Positions 42,456 through 51,383 of a stretch of 64,000 nucleotides of DNA are shown piece by piece. The DNA is taken from positions 310,001-374,000 of the forward strand of contig NZ_UEFQ01000024.1 in NCBI RefSeq assembly GCF_900489465.1, given 5' to 3'. Below the pieces are notes generated by a model, which saw only the letters and a list, made by a program, of their open reading frames with translations, searched no databases and was not told the origin of the DNA. The DNA is from Aequorivita sp. CIP111184. Lineage in GTDB: Bacteria > Bacteroidota > Bacteroidia > Flavobacteriales > Flavobacteriaceae. The translations under genes and the position numbers were made by a program. The first letter of the stretch is position 1. Each line of letters opens with the position of its first letter.

Positions 42456-43913
42456 TTATTCAGGAATTAAATACCAAAAAGGTCTCATTTTGGCTTTGTA
42501 AATAAAAGCATAGTGTAATGCAAGCTTTAACCAGTGGCCCGCAAGACCTATTTCTCCAAAAGTCTTGCCTAATTTCCTTCCCATTGTGTCTGGATATTTT
42601 TTATAATCGGGCACAATAGGAAATGTAGTGATACTTATACCACTACCCTTAGTCATCCCAAAACCTGCAGATGCAATACAAGCAGCACCCATATTACCCA
42701 TAGAACCTTTATGGTCAAGAGATTCTTTTTGTTTTTTTATACTATCAATTATATTATCGGCAACTAATTTAGCTGTTATTCCTGAAGGCATTCCCGTTCT
42801 TGGCGGAGCAGGAAAGATTTCTGTTCCATTGGGACTTTTACGGGGTTTAGAGATGCTGTGTGGTGGTGCAAATGCTATTCCTGGCGCAAAAATATTTTTA
42901 TAATTTGGGTTTTGATAGGTTTCAGGCCAATCCTGCACAGTCCATTCTTCATAAGGTTTTGGTGTATAATCTGCATCAACCAGCATAAAACCTTTGAAAA
43001 GTTTTTCAGTTATGTCTTGATTACTTTTATCGAAAGCCTTAAATCCATGTCCGGAGAAAGAAGGAATTAACATCGCAAAGTCAAATTCTATATTTTTTAG
43101 CTCTCCGTCCAAATTTTCATAATGAGCAATCCCATCTTCAATTTTGTTCACTCCAGACCCAAGGATCCATTCAATTCCCCTATCTTCAAAAACCATCTCC
43201 ACCATTTCGTGAGATTTCATTATGTTGCTTCCATAGCTCAGCAACATTCCGTCCATTCCAAAATCACCCAATTGATATTCATTCGAAATCCAAGTGATTT
43301 TTGCTTTATCGCGAACCTTTTGTCTTCGAAGCTCCTGTTCCACATTCAGTATATATTCAAATGCAGCACCTTGACAGGTTGCTTTGGCGTGCCCAGTACC
43401 AATTACAATTCTAGCTTCCTTTCCTTGCTTCATTTCTTCAATAAGTGCACTTAAACCTTGCCATGCGTGATCTGCGTGGGTATAAGTACAAACGGAATAT
43501 GCTTTATTTGTTCCTGGGTTTAATCCTTCCGTAGCTTCAAAATTTAATTTGGGGCCGGTAGCATTTATAAGATAATCGTAAGTAATTTTTTCAGTTTCGC
43601 CTCTTTTCTCTTCGGAAACGTATTCTGCCATCACAAAAGGTTTTTCGGTTTCGCTATCACCTTCGGGAAAAAAAGAAGTCACTTTGGCCTGTTTAAAGCC
43701 GATTCCTTTCTTTTTATATAATGGTGCCAATGGAAAAAGTATTTCCTTTGATTTCATTCTACCTACTCCCACCCAGATATTAGAGGGAATCCATTGATAA
43801 TTACTGTTGGGCGAAACCACAACTACTTCGTGGGTTTTGTCCAGTTTTCTGCGAAGATGTGCTGCGGCTACGTGACCCGATATTCCTGCACCCAATATTA
43901 CGATTTTTGACAT
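42456..43913 (-). CDS. Sulfide:quinone oxidoreductase-like flavoprotein
   Basis: 485 residues. The N-terminal FAD site is ILGAGISGHVAAAHL; the second nucleotide-fold motif is IVIGTGHAKATC. Three cysteines stand where SQR enzymes need them: Cys142 (SVCTYTHA), Cys180 (TCQGAAFEY) and Cys412 (AACIASAGFG). The last two would carry the polysulfide bridge. SQR oxidises sulfide to sulfane sulfur and reduces quinone at the membrane. It lies downstream of cydAB on the same strand, a sulfide-resistant route to oxygen. The 154-bp gap before it holds two candidate promoters, one of each site class. Confidence 0.85.
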   Translation of the reverse strand: MSKIVILGAGISGHVAAAHLRRKLDKTHEVVVVSPNSNYQWIPSNIWVGVGRMKSKEILFPLAPLYKKKGIGFKQAKVTSFFPEGDSETEKPFVMAEYVSEEKRGETEKITYDYLINATGPKLNFEATEGLNPGTNKAYSVCTYTHADHAWQGLSALIEEMKQGKEARIVIGTGHAKATCQGAAFEYILNVEQELRRQKVRDKAKITWISNEYQLGDFGMDGMLLSYGSNIMKSHEMVEMVFEDRGIEWILGSGVNKIEDGIAHYENLDGELKNIEFDFAMLIPSFSGHGFKAFDKSNQDITEKLFKGFMLVDADYTPKPYEEWTVQDWPETYQNPNYKNIFAPGIAFAPPHSISKPRKSPNGTEIFPAPPRTGMPSGITAKLVADNIIDSIKKQKESLDHKGSMGNMGAACIASAGFGMTKGSGISITTFPIVPDYKKYPDTMGRKLGKTFGEIGLAGHWLKLALHYAFIYKAKMRPFWYLIPE

Positions 43914-43964
43914 TTCTCAACGATTTTAAATGTCTAAATTACTTCAGATAAATGAACTCTAAAA

Positions 43965-43976
43965 TGATATTAATCA
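43965..43976 (-). promoter_or_regulatory. Proximal Fnr-like operator of the SQR gene
   Basis: TGATATTAATCA, a perfect TGAT-N4-ATCA site centred at 43970.5. TAATTTAG (43934-43941, one mismatch to TAnnTTTG) ends 36.5 bp downstream on the minus strand. Confidence 0.68.
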
Positions 43977-44032
43977 TATAGCTGTGAGATTATTAGACCT
44001 GTCAAAAATCTAATTTTTTATTATGAAGTCCA

Positions 44033-44046
44033 GTAACTTTTGTTAC
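44033..44046 (-). promoter_or_regulatory. Distal GTAAC-class operator of the SQR gene
   Basis: GTAACTTTTGTTAC, centred at 44039.5. GATTTTTG (44003-44010, one mismatch to TAnnTTTG) ends 36.5 bp downstream on the minus strand. With the TGAT site at 43965 it gives two stacked class II promoters for one gene. Confidence 0.65.
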
Positions 44047-44067
44047 ACACAAGAAAATATAAAAATT

Positions 44068-44370
44068 CTAATTCTCTTTATTCAATGCGTTTCTTATAAT
44101 CTTAATCGCCATTAAACCAATAGCGCCACCAAATAGTGACACTACAAAGTTGATTGTAAACAATAAACCATTCATCTCTCCCGATTGCATTATTGAAACA
44201 GGATCGAAACCAAGTCTTGCGAAGATTTTAATGAAAAAGATACTGCCAAAAATTCCTGAGATGGTGTTTGCTGTAAAACCCATCGCATATTTCCTTTTAA
44301 TTGCACCAAATACATTAGCTCCAATAATGCCACTAAAAATGCTGATGATGGCAATAAGAGTATCTGTCAT
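44068..44370 (-). CDS. Small multi-helix membrane protein of the cyd operon
   Basis: 100 residues with three hydrophobic helices rich in Gly and small residues (LIAIISIFSGIIGANVFGAI, ISGIFGSIFFIKIFA, NFVVSLFGGAIGLMAIKII). I do not recognise the family; it resembles small GlsB/YeaQ-like membrane proteins only in size and glycine content. It is 22 bp downstream of cydB, so it is probably co-transcribed with the oxidase. A role as an oxidase accessory is possible. Confidence 0.6.
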   Translation of the reverse strand: MTDTLIAIISIFSGIIGANVFGAIKRKYAMGFTANTISGIFGSIFFIKIFARLGFDPVSIMQSGEMNGLLFTINFVVSLFGGAIGLMAIKIIRNALNKEN

Positions 44371-44392
44371 AATAAAAGAATTTCACCAAAAA

Positions 44393-45469
44393 TTAATGTT
44401 CTCCGTAACCTACATCGTCCATCTTACCTTTAAAAACGCGGTATTGAACAAACATATAAACACCAACTAAAACTGCAGCAATTATAAACCAATACACACC
44501 CACTGATAATCCATATTCGTGGGCAGCTACATTATATAGGGTTAAGGAAGGATTTACGTCATTTGTTGACGGTAAAACCTTTGGAAATATTGAGGCCACA
44601 GTACTCGTTAATCCTCCCAACAGAAATAAAGACGAAAACAAGAATCCCATTCCATCCTTTTTGAAAGATTTTACTTTAAACAAACCGAAAAGTCCCGTGA
44701 ATGCAATAATTGGAAAAATCCAAACCCAAGGATGTTCCATAAAATTGTGAAAAGGTTTTGGTTCAATATTATGCCAAAGCAATAAGGAAATTATTACCAA
44801 TGCCAATAACACAATATTTAAATTGAAAACCACTTTTTTAAGCTTTTGGTTTAAGTCTGAATTGGTCTTGAAAATAATCCAGTTTGCCCCGTGGATTGTT
44901 AATGCTACAACTCCAACAACCCCAAGTAACAATGTAAACCAATCAATAATCCCCAAATGCTCTGCGTGTGGACTAAAAGTTGAATTCCATAATGGCAAAA
45001 AGAAATAATGGGGTTCCTGTGCAGAAACACCATCGGTAACCATTCCCAAATTTACACCTCTTACAACATTTCCTAAGGCAATTCCAAAAAATAAAGCCAG
45101 CAATAAACTTGAAATTCCAAAGGCCTTATCCCAAATAGTTTCCCACATCTTGTTATGGATTTGCCCACGTAATTCCAAACCAATAGCCCTAAAAATAAGC
45201 AACCATAAAATCATAATCAATGGCAAGTAAAAACCGCTAAAAGATGACGCATATAAAGTTGGGAAAGCAAAAAACAAAACACCTCCAGAAGCAATAAGCC
45301 AAACTTCATTAGCATCCCAAAATGGGCCAATGGCGCTTGTTATGGCTTTTTTATCCTTTTCGGTTTTTGCAAAAAATAAATGTATAATTCCTGCTCCAAA
45401 ATCATACCCATCCAAAATAACATAAATGGTTAACATTGTCATTAAAACGATATACCAGAATATTTCCAT
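44393..45469 (-). CDS. cydB: Cytochrome bd oxidase subunit II
   Basis: 358 residues with about nine membrane helices. The CydB start MEIFWYIVLMTMLTIYVILDGYDFGAGI and the segments GPFWDANEVWLIASGG and FSGFYLPLIMIL are typical. With CydA it forms the quinol:O2 oxidoreductase that works at low oxygen and resists sulfide and NO. It starts 2 bp after cydA. Confidence 0.95.
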   Translation of the reverse strand: MEIFWYIVLMTMLTIYVILDGYDFGAGIIHLFFAKTEKDKKAITSAIGPFWDANEVWLIASGGVLFFAFPTLYASSFSGFYLPLIMILWLLIFRAIGLELRGQIHNKMWETIWDKAFGISSLLLALFFGIALGNVVRGVNLGMVTDGVSAQEPHYFFLPLWNSTFSPHAEHLGIIDWFTLLLGVVGVVALTIHGANWIIFKTNSDLNQKLKKVVFNLNIVLLALVIISLLLWHNIEPKPFHNFMEHPWVWIFPIIAFTGLFGLFKVKSFKKDGMGFLFSSLFLLGGLTSTVASIFPKVLPSTNDVNPSLTLYNVAAHEYGLSVGVYWFIIAAVLVGVYMFVQYRVFKGKMDDVGYGEH

Positions 45470-45471
45470 AG

Positions 45472-46806
45472 TTAGATTTGTTGTGTGGTTTCTGGTCCTT
45501 TGCTGATAATTTTTCCAGCTAGCATTAAAAATAATAATCCCAAAAGAAGATAAAGACCAATAAAACCTAGTAAAGTGAATAAGGTGTTTCCCGAGGACAC
45601 GGTGGGCGAAATACCATCAGCAGTTCGCAAGAGATCATATACCAACCACGGTTGCCTGCCCAACTCAGCAGTATACCAACCGGTAGTGTTCGCTATATAT
45701 GGAAATGGCAACATAAACATCAATGACCACAAAATCCATTTAGTTTTATAGAGCTTTTTACGAAATAATTGAATACTGGCAAGAAGCATTAAACCAATAA
45801 AAATGGTGCCCAAGCCAACCATAATATGATACGAATAATACAATCCAGGAATATTTGTTGGGTAAACACTTTCATCAAATTCATTCAACCCTTTAATCTG
45901 TGCATCCCATCTTTGATACGTTAAAAAACTCAATACATTTGGTACTGCAATTTTATTGTCCAATTTTTTATTTACAACATCTGGTTGTCCCACTAAAACG
46001 ATTTCCGAACCTCCATCTTCAGACTCAAAAATACCTTCCATAGCCGCAAATGTTACAGGTTGATGCTTTACCACATTTTTAGCTGCCCAATCTCCTGTTG
46101 GAAAAGCCACCAAAACACTCGAAATCAATCCAAAAATAACGCCCGTCTTCACGAATAGCCTTCCAAAATCACTATGTTTATTGTTTAAAAGATAAAATGC
46201 CCCAATGGCTGCAATTACAAAAGATGCTGTTATAACTGAGGCCAATTGATTGTGTAGATACGAAGGTAACAACCAAGGGTTGGAAAATAAAGCGCCAAAA
46301 TTATTAAGGACAAACTTTCCATTTTCTAAAATTTCAAACCCTACGGGATGTTGCATCCACGAATGTGTCGCTATAATTAAATAGCCACTTGCCCAGGATC
46401 CTAAAAACACCAGAAAACCTGTTAGGAAATGTAACTTCTGTCCCATTAATTTTTCTCCAAAAAGGAATAACCCCAAAAACGAAGATTCAAGGAAAAAAGA
46501 AAACATCCCTTCCATAGCGAGGGTTTGACCAATAATTCCTCCGGTAAGTTCAGAAAACTTTGCCCAATTGGTTCCAAATTGAAATTCCATAGGTATTCCG
46601 GTAACTACGCCCATTGCAAAGTTGAGCGCAAAAATCTTCATCCAAAATTTCGCAGCCTCATTGTATTTATCAATTTTAGTCCTTAGAAATTTCCATTTAA
46701 AATAGACGATTATCAACGATAAACCCATTGTTAATTGTGGAAACAGGTAGTGGAAAGTGATAGTAAATGCAAATTGCATTCTATCGTAGAAAAGCATATC
46801 TTCCAT
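45472..46806 (-). CDS. cydA: Cytochrome bd oxidase subunit I
   Basis: 444 residues, shorter than E. coli CydA (about 520), so of the short Q-loop type. The haem-ligand His in FTITFHYLFPQLTMG, the WASGYLIIATHSWMQHPVG region and the GRQPW motif (ELGRQPWLVYDLLRT) are present. It heads the operon cydA-cydB-small membrane protein, with SQR further down. The promoter has a GTATC-N4-GTTAC site at the class II position and a perfect -7 element. Confidence 0.95.
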   Translation of the reverse strand: MEDMLFYDRMQFAFTITFHYLFPQLTMGLSLIIVYFKWKFLRTKIDKYNEAAKFWMKIFALNFAMGVVTGIPMEFQFGTNWAKFSELTGGIIGQTLAMEGMFSFFLESSFLGLFLFGEKLMGQKLHFLTGFLVFLGSWASGYLIIATHSWMQHPVGFEILENGKFVLNNFGALFSNPWLLPSYLHNQLASVITASFVIAAIGAFYLLNNKHSDFGRLFVKTGVIFGLISSVLVAFPTGDWAAKNVVKHQPVTFAAMEGIFESEDGGSEIVLVGQPDVVNKKLDNKIAVPNVLSFLTYQRWDAQIKGLNEFDESVYPTNIPGLYYSYHIMVGLGTIFIGLMLLASIQLFRKKLYKTKWILWSLMFMLPFPYIANTTGWYTAELGRQPWLVYDLLRTADGISPTVSSGNTLFTLLGFIGLYLLLGLLFLMLAGKIISKGPETTQQI

Positions 46807-46866
46807 TGGTCAGTAAATTAATGGATAAAAACTAAGCAAATATAATCAGCAGTTGCGCTTGTTGCT

Positions 46867-46880
46867 GTATCATTTGTTAC
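46867..46880 (-). promoter_or_regulatory. GTAAC-class operator of cydAB
   Basis: GTATCATTTGTTAC, one mismatch from a perfect GTAAC-N4-GTTAC palindrome, centred at 46873.5. A perfect -7 element TATATTTG (46837-46844) ends 36.5 bp downstream on the minus strand. Confidence 0.72.
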
Positions 46881-46966
46881 CTAATTAATAAATTAGTGGA
46901 TCTTTATTTTAATTTTGTTTTAGTAATACTTATTTCAAAAAATTAATAGTACAATTTTAATAGATT

Positions 46967-47620
46967 ATGATAGTCCACGATTTCAGCAACGAAAAATCAA
47001 TACTTAATCAATTCATTTTGGAAATGCGCGATGTTTCTATTCAGAAAGATTCCATGCGCTTTAGAAAAAATATAGAGCGGATTGGAGAAATTCTCAGTTT
47101 TGAAATGAGTAAAACTTTAAATTTTAAAGCAGCTGTTGTACCTACCCCTTTGGGAAATAAAGAAATGCTTATTCCGGAAAATGATTTGGTTGTTTGTTCC
47201 ATTTTAAGAGCTGCATTACCGCTACACAATGGTATTCTGAATTTTTTCGATCGTGCTGAAAACGCTTTTATTTCGGCGTATCGTCACCATCCTAATGATA
47301 GTGACGATTTTGAAGTAGTTGTAAATTATTTAGCTTCTCCCTCTATTGAAGGAAAAACTTTGGTGCTAACCGACCCAATGCTGGCCACGGGTAAAACTTT
47401 AGAAAATGTGCTTAAAGCTTTTAAAAGTCACGGAACTCCAAAACAGATTCATATCATTTCAATTATTGGAGCCAAACCCGGAATTGAATACATAGAAGAC
47501 ATTTTTCCTGAAAACACCCATCTTTGGATTGCAGCCGTTGACGACAAGCTTAACAATCGCGGCTATATTTTACCCGGATTAGGCGATGCTGGTGATCTTT
47601 CCTTTGGTCTAAAACTGTAA
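46967..47620 (+). CDS. upp: Uracil phosphoribosyltransferase
   Basis: 217 residues. It makes UMP from uracil and PRPP. Visible parts are the PRPP-binding loop LVLTDPMLATGKTLENVL, the conserved CSILRAALPLHNGIL segment and the C-terminal uracil-site region YILPGLGDAGDLSFG. A -7 element TAATTTTG at 46910-46917 serves it. The cyd operator lies 43.5 bp from that element, outside the class II spacing, so I expect independent expression. It converges on the MBL-rhodanese gene with no gap. Confidence 0.93.
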   Translation: MIVHDFSNEKSILNQFILEMRDVSIQKDSMRFRKNIERIGEILSFEMSKTLNFKAAVVPTPLGNKEMLIPENDLVVCSILRAALPLHNGILNFFDRAENAFISAYRHHPNDSDDFEVVVNYLASPSIEGKTLVLTDPMLATGKTLENVLKAFKSHGTPKQIHIISIIGAKPGIEYIEDIFPENTHLWIAAVDDKLNNRGYILPGLGDAGDLSFGLKL

Positions 47621-48961
47621 TTATTTGAAGTTCTCAACATCATCACTTAGGTCAAAAACTTTTTTCACATTTAATTCCCTTTCAAGAATACTCGCCCCAG
47701 CTGCGCTGCGATAACCGCCTGCACAATGCACTACAATTGGCTTGTTTGTTGGTATTTCATTTGCTTTTTCCCGCAATTGATGAAGGGGAATAGTGATTGC
47801 ACTTTTAAAAAATTTACCGTCAGCAACTTCGCTTTCATTTCGAATATCTACAATGGTATAATTTTCAGTGTTATTTTTAAAGTCTTCCAAATTAAAGCCC
47901 ATTGATTTTTCTAAATCTTTATCATCAAGGGTGAAAACAGATTCCACATTGGTTTCATAACCTATCTTAGCTGTGCGTTGAAGAACACCTTCGGCATTTT
48001 CAATTGAATCTACTACCAAATGAAATTTTTCATCTGGTCTAACAATTGATCCCAACCAAGTTTCAAATTTAGAAGTTTCAGAAGTCGCCATTACATTTAT
48101 ACTTCCAGGTAAGTGATTCTTTTTAAATTCACTTTCATCCCGAATATCAATTATTAAAGCTCCTTTATTTACCTCTTTAATATCTAATTTATATTCAATT
48201 CCACCCAAAGAGGAACGTAAGTTCTTCGCACCATTTTTATTTATGCCCACATTGTATCCAAAATAATGGGGAATAAAAGGCTGGGAGTCTAACAGGTGAT
48301 TCACAAATTGTTCCTCTGTTTGTTTTTTAAAAGCCCAATTTCCCACTCGCTCATTACCCAGCGTGCTGGAAGAAGCATCTTCACTCATTCCTTTTCCGCA
48401 AAGTGAACCTGCACCGTGGGCAGGATACACATAGGCCGTGTCTGGTAAATCGGTAAATTTATTTTGAATGGTTTCATACATCATCTTTGCCAATTCCTCA
48501 CGCTTGGCTTTCATATGTCCTGCTTTTTCACGTAAATCCGGACGACCCACATCGCCCACAAATAGAGTATCTCCCGTAAAAAGTGCCGTTTTATTTTCCT
48601 CATTAGCAAGAATGGTTATGCTATCTGGAGAATGTCCCGGCGTATTAATGGCTCTAAAAATTGTATTTCCCATGGAAACTTCATCGCCATCGTCAAAAGA
48701 AGCGTTTGGGTAATCAGCACCTGTTTTTTTGCTACAATAAATTTTTGCACCTGTTTCTTTATGAATTTGTAAGTGCGAACTCACAAAATCAGCGTGAGGG
48801 TGGGTTTCAAAGACGGCAACTATCTGGGCATCGTTTTCTTCTGCATATTTATAATATTGCAATGGGTTTCTTTCTGGATCCACCAATGCCATTTTTCCAT
48901 CGCTGATAATGGCGTATGAAAAATGCGAAAGTGGCTTATATTCAAACTGTTTGATTTTCAT
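47621..48961 (-). CDS. MBL-fold (persulfide dioxygenase-like) hydrolase with two rhodanese domains
   Basis: 446 residues. The MBL domain has HPHADFVSSH (His54, His56, Asp58, His63), TPGHSPDS and FTGDTLFVGDVGRPD, the pattern of ETHE1/Blh-type persulfide dioxygenases. Rhodanese domain 1 (about 260-350) lacks the catalytic Cys. Rhodanese domain 2 (about 360-446) keeps it in VVHCAGGYRSA. The protein should oxidise glutathione-type persulfide or handle sulfane sulfur made by SQR. It is the distal gene of the peroxiredoxin operon, with a 79-bp gap to the methyltransferase gene. Confidence 0.88.
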   Translation of the reverse strand: MKIKQFEYKPLSHFSYAIISDGKMALVDPERNPLQYYKYAEENDAQIVAVFETHPHADFVSSHLQIHKETGAKIYCSKKTGADYPNASFDDGDEVSMGNTIFRAINTPGHSPDSITILANEENKTALFTGDTLFVGDVGRPDLREKAGHMKAKREELAKMMYETIQNKFTDLPDTAYVYPAHGAGSLCGKGMSEDASSSTLGNERVGNWAFKKQTEEQFVNHLLDSQPFIPHYFGYNVGINKNGAKNLRSSLGGIEYKLDIKEVNKGALIIDIRDESEFKKNHLPGSINVMATSETSKFETWLGSIVRPDEKFHLVVDSIENAEGVLQRTAKIGYETNVESVFTLDDKDLEKSMGFNLEDFKNNTENYTIVDIRNESEVADGKFFKSAITIPLHQLREKANEIPTNKPIVVHCAGGYRSAAGASILERELNVKKVFDLSDDVENFK

Positions 48962-49040
48962 ATCTATATTTTTTTATCAATTTATAAAAGTCTTTTAAGA
49001 CTAAAAAATGAATTGTAGTATTATAACCAAGTTTTTTAAA

Positions 49041-49622
49041 CTATTTCTTACTAAGTTTAAAAAACAATTCGTTTCCTTCCCTTTGTGAAATTGAATTGTA
49101 GGCAGTTTCCATTTTTTCAATTTTGAAATTTTCTTCAAAAAGTGAAATATATTCTTCTTTATTTCCACCAAAGGGTGGTTTATCATTATTTAGAGGAATA
49201 TTGAAAAGTAATCCCGCAAGCTTTCCTTTTGGTTTAAGTAATTGGTGCATTTTTGAAACATAATGTTTCCGAAAACCGGGATCGAGTGCGCAAAAAAAAG
49301 TTTGCTCAAAAATAAGGTCGAAGCTATCGTCAAGTTCAAAAAAATCTGAATGTATCAAATTTTTCTCTGGAAAAAATGGAACTCGTTCCGATAAATTCTT
49401 TAGTGGAATCGTAGAAATATCAATAACAAAAACGTTCTCAAATCCATTGTTAAAAAGATATTCCGCTTCATAAGAATTACCGCCTCCGGGAATCAATATT
49501 TTTAAACTTTTATCTGAAAGTTGATCAATATATTCTTTTAAAGGCGTTGAAACATAGCCAATATCCCATCCCGTTTCCCCACTAATGTATTTGTGATTCC
49601 AAAAAGTTTCGTAAAAATTCAT
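49041..49622 (-). CDS. TPMT-like SAM-dependent methyltransferase
   Basis: 193 residues. It begins NFYETFWNHKYISGETGWDIGYVS, the usual thiopurine S-methyltransferase opening. The SAM-binding loop is ILIPGGGNSYEAEYLFNNG, followed by FVIDISTIPLKNL, then FDLIFEQTFFCALDP. Bacterial relatives methylate sulfur, selenium or tellurium compounds. It lies 3 bp after the cytochrome gene and belongs to the peroxiredoxin operon, so a sulfide- or thiol-related substrate is likely by context. Confidence 0.85.
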   Translation of the reverse strand: MNFYETFWNHKYISGETGWDIGYVSTPLKEYIDQLSDKSLKILIPGGGNSYEAEYLFNNGFENVFVIDISTIPLKNLSERVPFFPEKNLIHSDFFELDDSFDLIFEQTFFCALDPGFRKHYVSKMHQLLKPKGKLAGLLFNIPLNNDKPPFGGNKEEYISLFEENFKIEKMETAYNSISQREGNELFFKLSKK

Positions 49623-49625
49623 AGG

Positions 49626-50648
49626 TTAATTTTCAAAGCTTATACTCCAAATTCCGCGAACCTGATTTTCATTATAACCAGTAGCCATGTCGGTTGGGTA
49701 AAGCTTCTTAATTTTATTCAAGGTAAGTATTTCTAATTCCTTACCTGGTGTTCCATGACATTTTAAACACATGGAGTTGGTAACGATTGGATAATAAAAT
49801 TCAGTTTCATTTCCCATTTGAACCGTAATAGGCTTTACTTCATCACCCGCAGCTATTTGTTTTTTGAAATTTTCTAGGTATTGCAATTCCGCAGCATTCG
49901 CCTTATTTTTTGGGTTCCTAGGTTTGTCAGTAACTCGCTTTATATTTGCTTTATAAAGGGTAGCCATACTATCAGTTATTGGCAACGCTTGTACATTACA
50001 GAAATCAAGTGCAGCTATTACTCCATTTTTTTTGATTTGCCCCATAAGGTTTTTACCAAGTTCAGCCTTGGTAATCAGCGCCATTTCCATCCCGCGTTCT
50101 TCCACAGAAAGTTGTTTGTTGGTGTTAGCTTGGTTTTTATTCATTCCCATACCTCTTCCACGACCCATTTTTCCTTTCATCATGGGGCGGTCGCCGTGCA
50201 TTTTGTTATAATGCTCTCCAAACCAAACAGGCTGTTCAATTTCATCGTCGAACATATAATTAGCAATTTGCCGGATTGTTTTCTCTGGAAAAAATTGATA
50301 AGGCATCAATCCAAATTTTTTAATCGCGCCAGGCATTTTAGATTTTTCTTCAGAAGGTTGTTTGGACCACTCAACCATCGCATTCACAAATTCTTCCTTA
50401 GAAGTGTCCTCAGAAATATAATGCATCTTTACAGCTACAAAGGGCGGGGCAATCATATTTTCTTCTGAAGCTTTTGGATTGTGACAGGCGTAACAATTAT
50501 TTTCCATTAGTTTTTTCCCCGGATGCTCTTGGGGAGTGGCCATAGCCAAATCCCCAGAAACATCTTGAATACTGGAATAAGAATCTTTGGGTTTTGTGTT
50601 GCAAGCAAATAAAATGCTTCCCAATACAACTATAGCAAATAATTTCAT
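49626..50648 (-). CDS. Two-haem cytochrome c lipoprotein with DUF3365 domain
   Basis: 340 residues. A lipoprotein signal (VVLGSILFACNTK) is followed by a cytochrome c domain with NNCYACHNP. Next is a Met/Gly-rich loop with MKGKMGRGRGMGMNKN, then a DUF3365 (Tll0287-like) domain at about residues 190-340 with a second haem motif MCLKCHGTPG. The Tll0287 fold resembles PAS-type sensors, so a periplasmic redox sensor or electron carrier is possible. It lies 19 bp after the peroxiredoxin and 3 bp before the methyltransferase. Confidence 0.85.
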   Translation of the reverse strand: MKLFAIVVLGSILFACNTKPKDSYSSIQDVSGDLAMATPQEHPGKKLMENNCYACHNPKASEENMIAPPFVAVKMHYISEDTSKEEFVNAMVEWSKQPSEEKSKMPGAIKKFGLMPYQFFPEKTIRQIANYMFDDEIEQPVWFGEHYNKMHGDRPMMKGKMGRGRGMGMNKNQANTNKQLSVEERGMEMALITKAELGKNLMGQIKKNGVIAALDFCNVQALPITDSMATLYKANIKRVTDKPRNPKNKANAAELQYLENFKKQIAAGDEVKPITVQMGNETEFYYPIVTNSMCLKCHGTPGKELEILTLNKIKKLYPTDMATGYNENQVRGIWSISFEN

Positions 50649-50667
50649 CAGTATTCTTTTTTAAAAT

Positions 50668-51327
50668 TTAAAGGGATTTTTTAGCCAAATAAAAATCAAC
50701 TTTCTCTATAGAATCATCATTTAAACGCTCTTCCATTTCAGCCAATGTTTTTGGTGGTGGAATGATTACTTTATCACCTTTCTTCCAATCCAAAGGCATT
50801 GCAACACTATATTTATCTGATGTTTGTAAGGCATAGAGTGCTCTTAAAATTTCATCCATATTTCTACCCACATTTAAAGGATAATACATAATCAACCTGA
50901 TTTTTTTTGCGGGATCTATGAAGAAAACAGCACGCACCGCAGCAGTTTCACTTTCGTTGGGTTGCAACATTCCGTATAGTTTGGATACTTTCATATCTAT
51001 ATCTGCGATAATGGGGAAGTCAAAATAAACTCCCGTTTTTTCGCGAACGTTATTCACCCAGCCTAAATGCGCGTGAATACTATCTATACTCAATCCTAAA
51101 AGTTCTGTATTTAGGGCATCAAATTCTGGTTTGCGAATTGCGAAACCGCTCATCTCCGTAGTACAAACGGGAGTAAAATCGGCAGGATGCGAAAACATTA
51201 CGATCCATTTATCTTTCGCAAATTCTGAAAGTTTAATATCGCCCTTAGTCGTTTTTGCGGTAAAATCTGGTGCGATATCACCAATTCTAGGCATTGAAGT
51301 AACTTCTTTTAATTCTGAATTTTCCAT
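50668..51327 (-). CDS. 1-Cys peroxiredoxin (Prx6 type)
   Basis: 219 residues. The peroxidatic Cys55 lies in HPADFTPVCTTEM, the Prx6-type motif. I find no second Cys, so a resolving thiol must come from a partner. The C-terminal arm (LPAD-like MPLDWKKGDKVIIPPPKT) is typical of Prx6. It reduces peroxides in the cytoplasm. First gene of a leftward operon with the two-haem cytochrome, methyltransferase and MBL-rhodanese genes. It is controlled by a perfect GTAAC-class site just upstream. Confidence 0.93.
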   Translation of the reverse strand: MENSELKEVTSMPRIGDIAPDFTAKTTKGDIKLSEFAKDKWIVMFSHPADFTPVCTTEMSGFAIRKPEFDALNTELLGLSIDSIHAHLGWVNNVREKTGVYFDFPIIADIDMKVSKLYGMLQPNESETAAVRAVFFIDPAKKIRLIMYYPLNVGRNMDEILRALYALQTSDKYSVAMPLDWKKGDKVIIPPPKTLAEMEERLNDDSIEKVDFYLAKKSL

Positions 51328-51383
51328 TTGAGTCTTCTTTAATAATTTAAGTATAAAGATACTCTAAGAAGATACTTTTGGCA

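Noticed and set aside
46881-46966. Control of upp by the cyd operator
   Set aside because: The upp -7 element (46910-46917) is 43.5 bp from the site centre, not 36.5, so I see no evidence for class II control.
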